NCBI GenBank assembly: GCA_017614185.1 | Contig: JAGACI010000149.1 | Span: 1 to 7,198 of the forward strand | Reading direction: 5' to 3' | DNA from: Lachnospiraceae bacterium | GTDB taxonomy: Bacteria; Bacillota_A; Clostridia; Lachnospirales; Lachnospiraceae | DNA: 7,198 nucleotides | Shown: positions 5,552 to 7,198 of the stretch, one piece after another | How the letters are laid out: each line of letters begins with the position of its first letter | Position numbering within the stretch: position 1 is the first letter of the stretch | Notes under the pieces: model-generated | Databases searched by the model: none | Told to the model about the DNA's origin: nothing | Seen by the model: only the letters and a program-made list of their open reading frames with translations | Made by a program: the position numbers and the translations under genes

Positions 5552-7198
5552 CTATGCGTTAGCCTGCTCCAAAAGAATCTGCATCTTATCCAAAATATTC
5601 TCGGTATCTTTCAAAAGATTTTCGGCATCCTTGTCTATGATGCCTGTCTTAGTATATTTGTAAGTAAAAAACGGAACTCCGACCGCGGTGAAGGTCATTT
5701 TGTTTTTAAACTGTGAAAGGACCTCGGGTATACGCGTCGCATCAATCTTGGCACCGGGATAGAAGGTGAAAATAATCTTTTCATTCTTTCCTTTTATCTC
5801 TGTGAAAAAGAGCTTATGCGCCGCCACTCTTATAAGAGCAATTCTTAAAAGGTTTTCAACAGATGTGGGAACGGCGCCGAATCTGTCAAGAAGCTCGCCC
5901 TTCATATCTTCGCTCTCGGCCTGTGTCTCAATTCCCGTGATTCTCTTATAGATGTCGAGTTTTTGAACCTCGTTTACTATGTACTCAGCGGGAATAAATG
6001 CATCCACATCCAGATCAATAACGGTAGGGAAGTCCTTTACCTCATCAATGCCCTTAAGGCTTCTAACCGCCTCGTTTAACATCTTACAGTACATCTCATA
6101 GCCGACAGCCTCCATGTGGCCGTGCTGCGTTCTTCCAAGGAGGTTTCCCGCACCTCTTATCTCAAGGTCCCTCATCGCAATCTTGAAACCGCTTCCAAGA
6201 TCGGTGAACTCTCTTATCGCCTCGAGTCTCTTCTCGGCTACCTCTGTAATCATTTTATCACGTTTGTACATTAAAAACGCATATGCAGTTCGATTTGATC
6301 TTCCGACTCTACCCCTTAGCTGATAAAGCTGTGAAAGTCCCATCTTATCCGAGTCGTGGATAATCATCGTATTTACGTTGCTTATATCAAGTCCGGTCTC
6401 AACGATAGTCGTTGAAACAAGCACATCTATTTCGCCTGCCACGAAGTCGTACATGATTTTCTCAAGTTCATGCTCTTTCATCTGACCATGCGCATAGGCT
6501 ACGTTTGCCTCAGGGACCAGTCCCTGAATCTTTGCTGCTATATCCGCTATGTTGTTAACCTGATTGTATACGTAATAAACCTGTCCGTTTCTTGACAGTT
6601 CTCTTACGATGGCTTCCCTTACTATCTCTTCGTTATACTCAAGAACATAAGTCTGAATCGGCAGTCTGTCTTCGGGCGCTTCCTCTAAGATACTCATATC
6701 CCTGATTCCGATAAGCGACATGTGTAAGGTTCTTGGGATGGGAGTTGCGGTAAGAGTTAATACATCAACGTTCTCCCTGAGTTTCTTTATTTTTTCCTTG
6801 TGAGTTACGCCAAAGCGCTGCTCCTCATCGATGATAAGAAGTCCCAGATCTTTATATGCCACGTCATCAGATAAAACCCTGTGAGTTCCGATGACTATAT
6901 CAACCATACCTTTTCTTAAGTCTTCGACCGTCTTTTTCTGCTGGCCTGCAGACTTAAACCTCGATAAAAGCTCCACCCTTACGGGGAAGTCCTTAAGTCT
7001 TTGGGTAAAGGTCGTGTAGTGCTGCTGTGCCAGGATTGTCGTCGGAACAAGATAAACAACCTGCTTTCCTTCCTGCACGGCTTTAAATGCGGCACGAATT
7101 GCAATCTCTGTCTTTCCATATCCGACATCACCGCAGATAAGTCTGTCCATAATCTTGGTGCTTTCCATGTCGGACTTTGTGGCTTCGATTGCAGCGAG
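5552..7198 (-). CDS. mfd: Mfd, transcription-repair coupling factor (C-terminal half; 5' end outside window)
   Basis: Mfd is an ATP-driven DNA translocase that pushes stalled RNA polymerase off damaged DNA and recruits UvrA for excision repair. The frame is open from the window edge (first codons read LAAIEATKSD) to TAG at 5552-5554, giving 548 visible residues of a protein usually about 1150 long. The Met at 7168 is internal, not a start. In fragment numbering the visible parts are Walker A GDVGYGKT (23-30), the DEEQ box (124-127), TATPIPRT (150-157), STTIVETGLDISNVN (262-276), QLRGRVGR (293-300), the RecG-like TRG region around FTDLGSGF...RDLEIRGAGNLLG (about 331-355) and the C-terminal D7/TRCF domain (about 393-485). 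RecG would lack the last domain, so Mfd is favoured. The UvrB-like and polymerase-interacting N-terminal domains lie beyond the window. The cyclase gene follows after 17 bp. Confidence 0.96.
   Translation of the reverse strand, partial: LAAIEATKSDMESTKIMDRLICGDVGYGKTEIAIRAAFKAVQEGKQVVYLVPTTILAQQHYTTFTQRLKDFPVRVELLSRFKSAGQQKKTVEDLRKGMVDIVIGTHRVLSDDVAYKDLGLLIIDEEQRFGVTHKEKIKKLRENVDVLTLTATPIPRTLHMSLIGIRDMSILEEAPEDRLPIQTYVLEYNEEIVREAIVRELSRNGQVYYVYNQVNNIADIAAKIQGLVPEANVAYAHGQMKEHELEKIMYDFVAGEIDVLVSTTIVETGLDISNVNTMIIHDSDKMGLSQLYQLRGRVGRSNRTAYAFLMYKRDKMITEVAEKRLEAIREFTDLGSGFKIAMRDLEIRGAGNLLGRTQHGHMEAVGYEMYCKMLNEAVRSLKGIDEVKDFPTVIDLDVDAFIPAEYIVNEVQKLDIYKRITGIETQAESEDMKGELLDRFGAVPTSVENLLRIALIRVAAHKLFFTEIKGKNEKIIFTFYPGAKIDATRIPEVLSQFKNKMTFTAVGVPFFTYKYTKTGIIDKDAENLLKDTENILDKMQILLEQANA

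Noticed and set aside
4364..5951. Open frames within the cyclase and mfd genes on both strands
   Set aside because: Both host genes carry unbroken family motifs through these stretches, and the extra frames show no domains or start signals.
1..7198. CRISPR array, insertion sequence, phage or toxin-antitoxin system
   Set aside because: No direct repeats with spacers, no transposase or integrase motifs and no small toxin/antitoxin pair are visible. The only gap between genes longer than 17 bp is the 102-bp promoter region.

Overview
The window looks like a piece of chromosome from a Gram-positive, anaerobic Firmicute, most likely of the class Clostridia and perhaps a Lachnospiraceae relative of Butyrivibrio or Roseburia. 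This rests on the moderate-to-low GC content as judged by eye, the strong AGGAGG-type ribosome sites, and the mix of genes: zinc-ribbon membrane proteins, a Cache-HAMP-GGDEF cyclase, a clostridial-type nicotinate phosphoribosyltransferase and pseudaminic acid synthesis. It is inference from style; no marker gene fixes the species. No RNA gene, insertion sequence, prophage or CRISPR array is visible, and coding density is very high.

Left block (1-2692, minus strand): four tightly packed genes read right to left. They are two zinc-ribbon proteins with one membrane segment each (1889-2692 and 1045-1878), a small single-pass membrane protein (624-1058) and the first 205 codons of pseG (1-615), which is cut by the window edge. 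Junctions are 10 bp, a 14-bp overlap and 8 bp, and three of the four ribosome sites lie across or next to the upstream stop codon, so this is very probably one operon. The three membrane proteins have no function I recognise. The two zinc-ribbon proteins appear to be diverged tandem paralogues.

Centre (2693-2794): the only real intergenic region. It carries two good sigma-A-type promoters back to back, each with a 17-bp spacer. Their -35 boxes are separated by one base, so the promoters overlap. One reads left into the zinc-ribbon operon, the other right into pncB.

Right block: pncB (2795-4252, plus), a complete nicotinate phosphoribosyltransferase for NAD salvage, runs convergently into a membrane diguanylate cyclase (4242-5534, minus). 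The two coding regions overlap by 11 bp at their 3' ends. Seventeen bp upstream of the cyclase lies the end of mfd (5552-7198, minus, 5' end outside the window), the transcription-repair coupling factor; the cyclase is probably read from the mfd transcript.

The genes cover unrelated jobs (surface or flagellar sugar synthesis, NAD salvage, c-di-GMP signalling, DNA repair). The part most likely to be undescribed is the set of three membrane proteins placed directly upstream of pseG. I see no clear sign of a defence system or mobile element.
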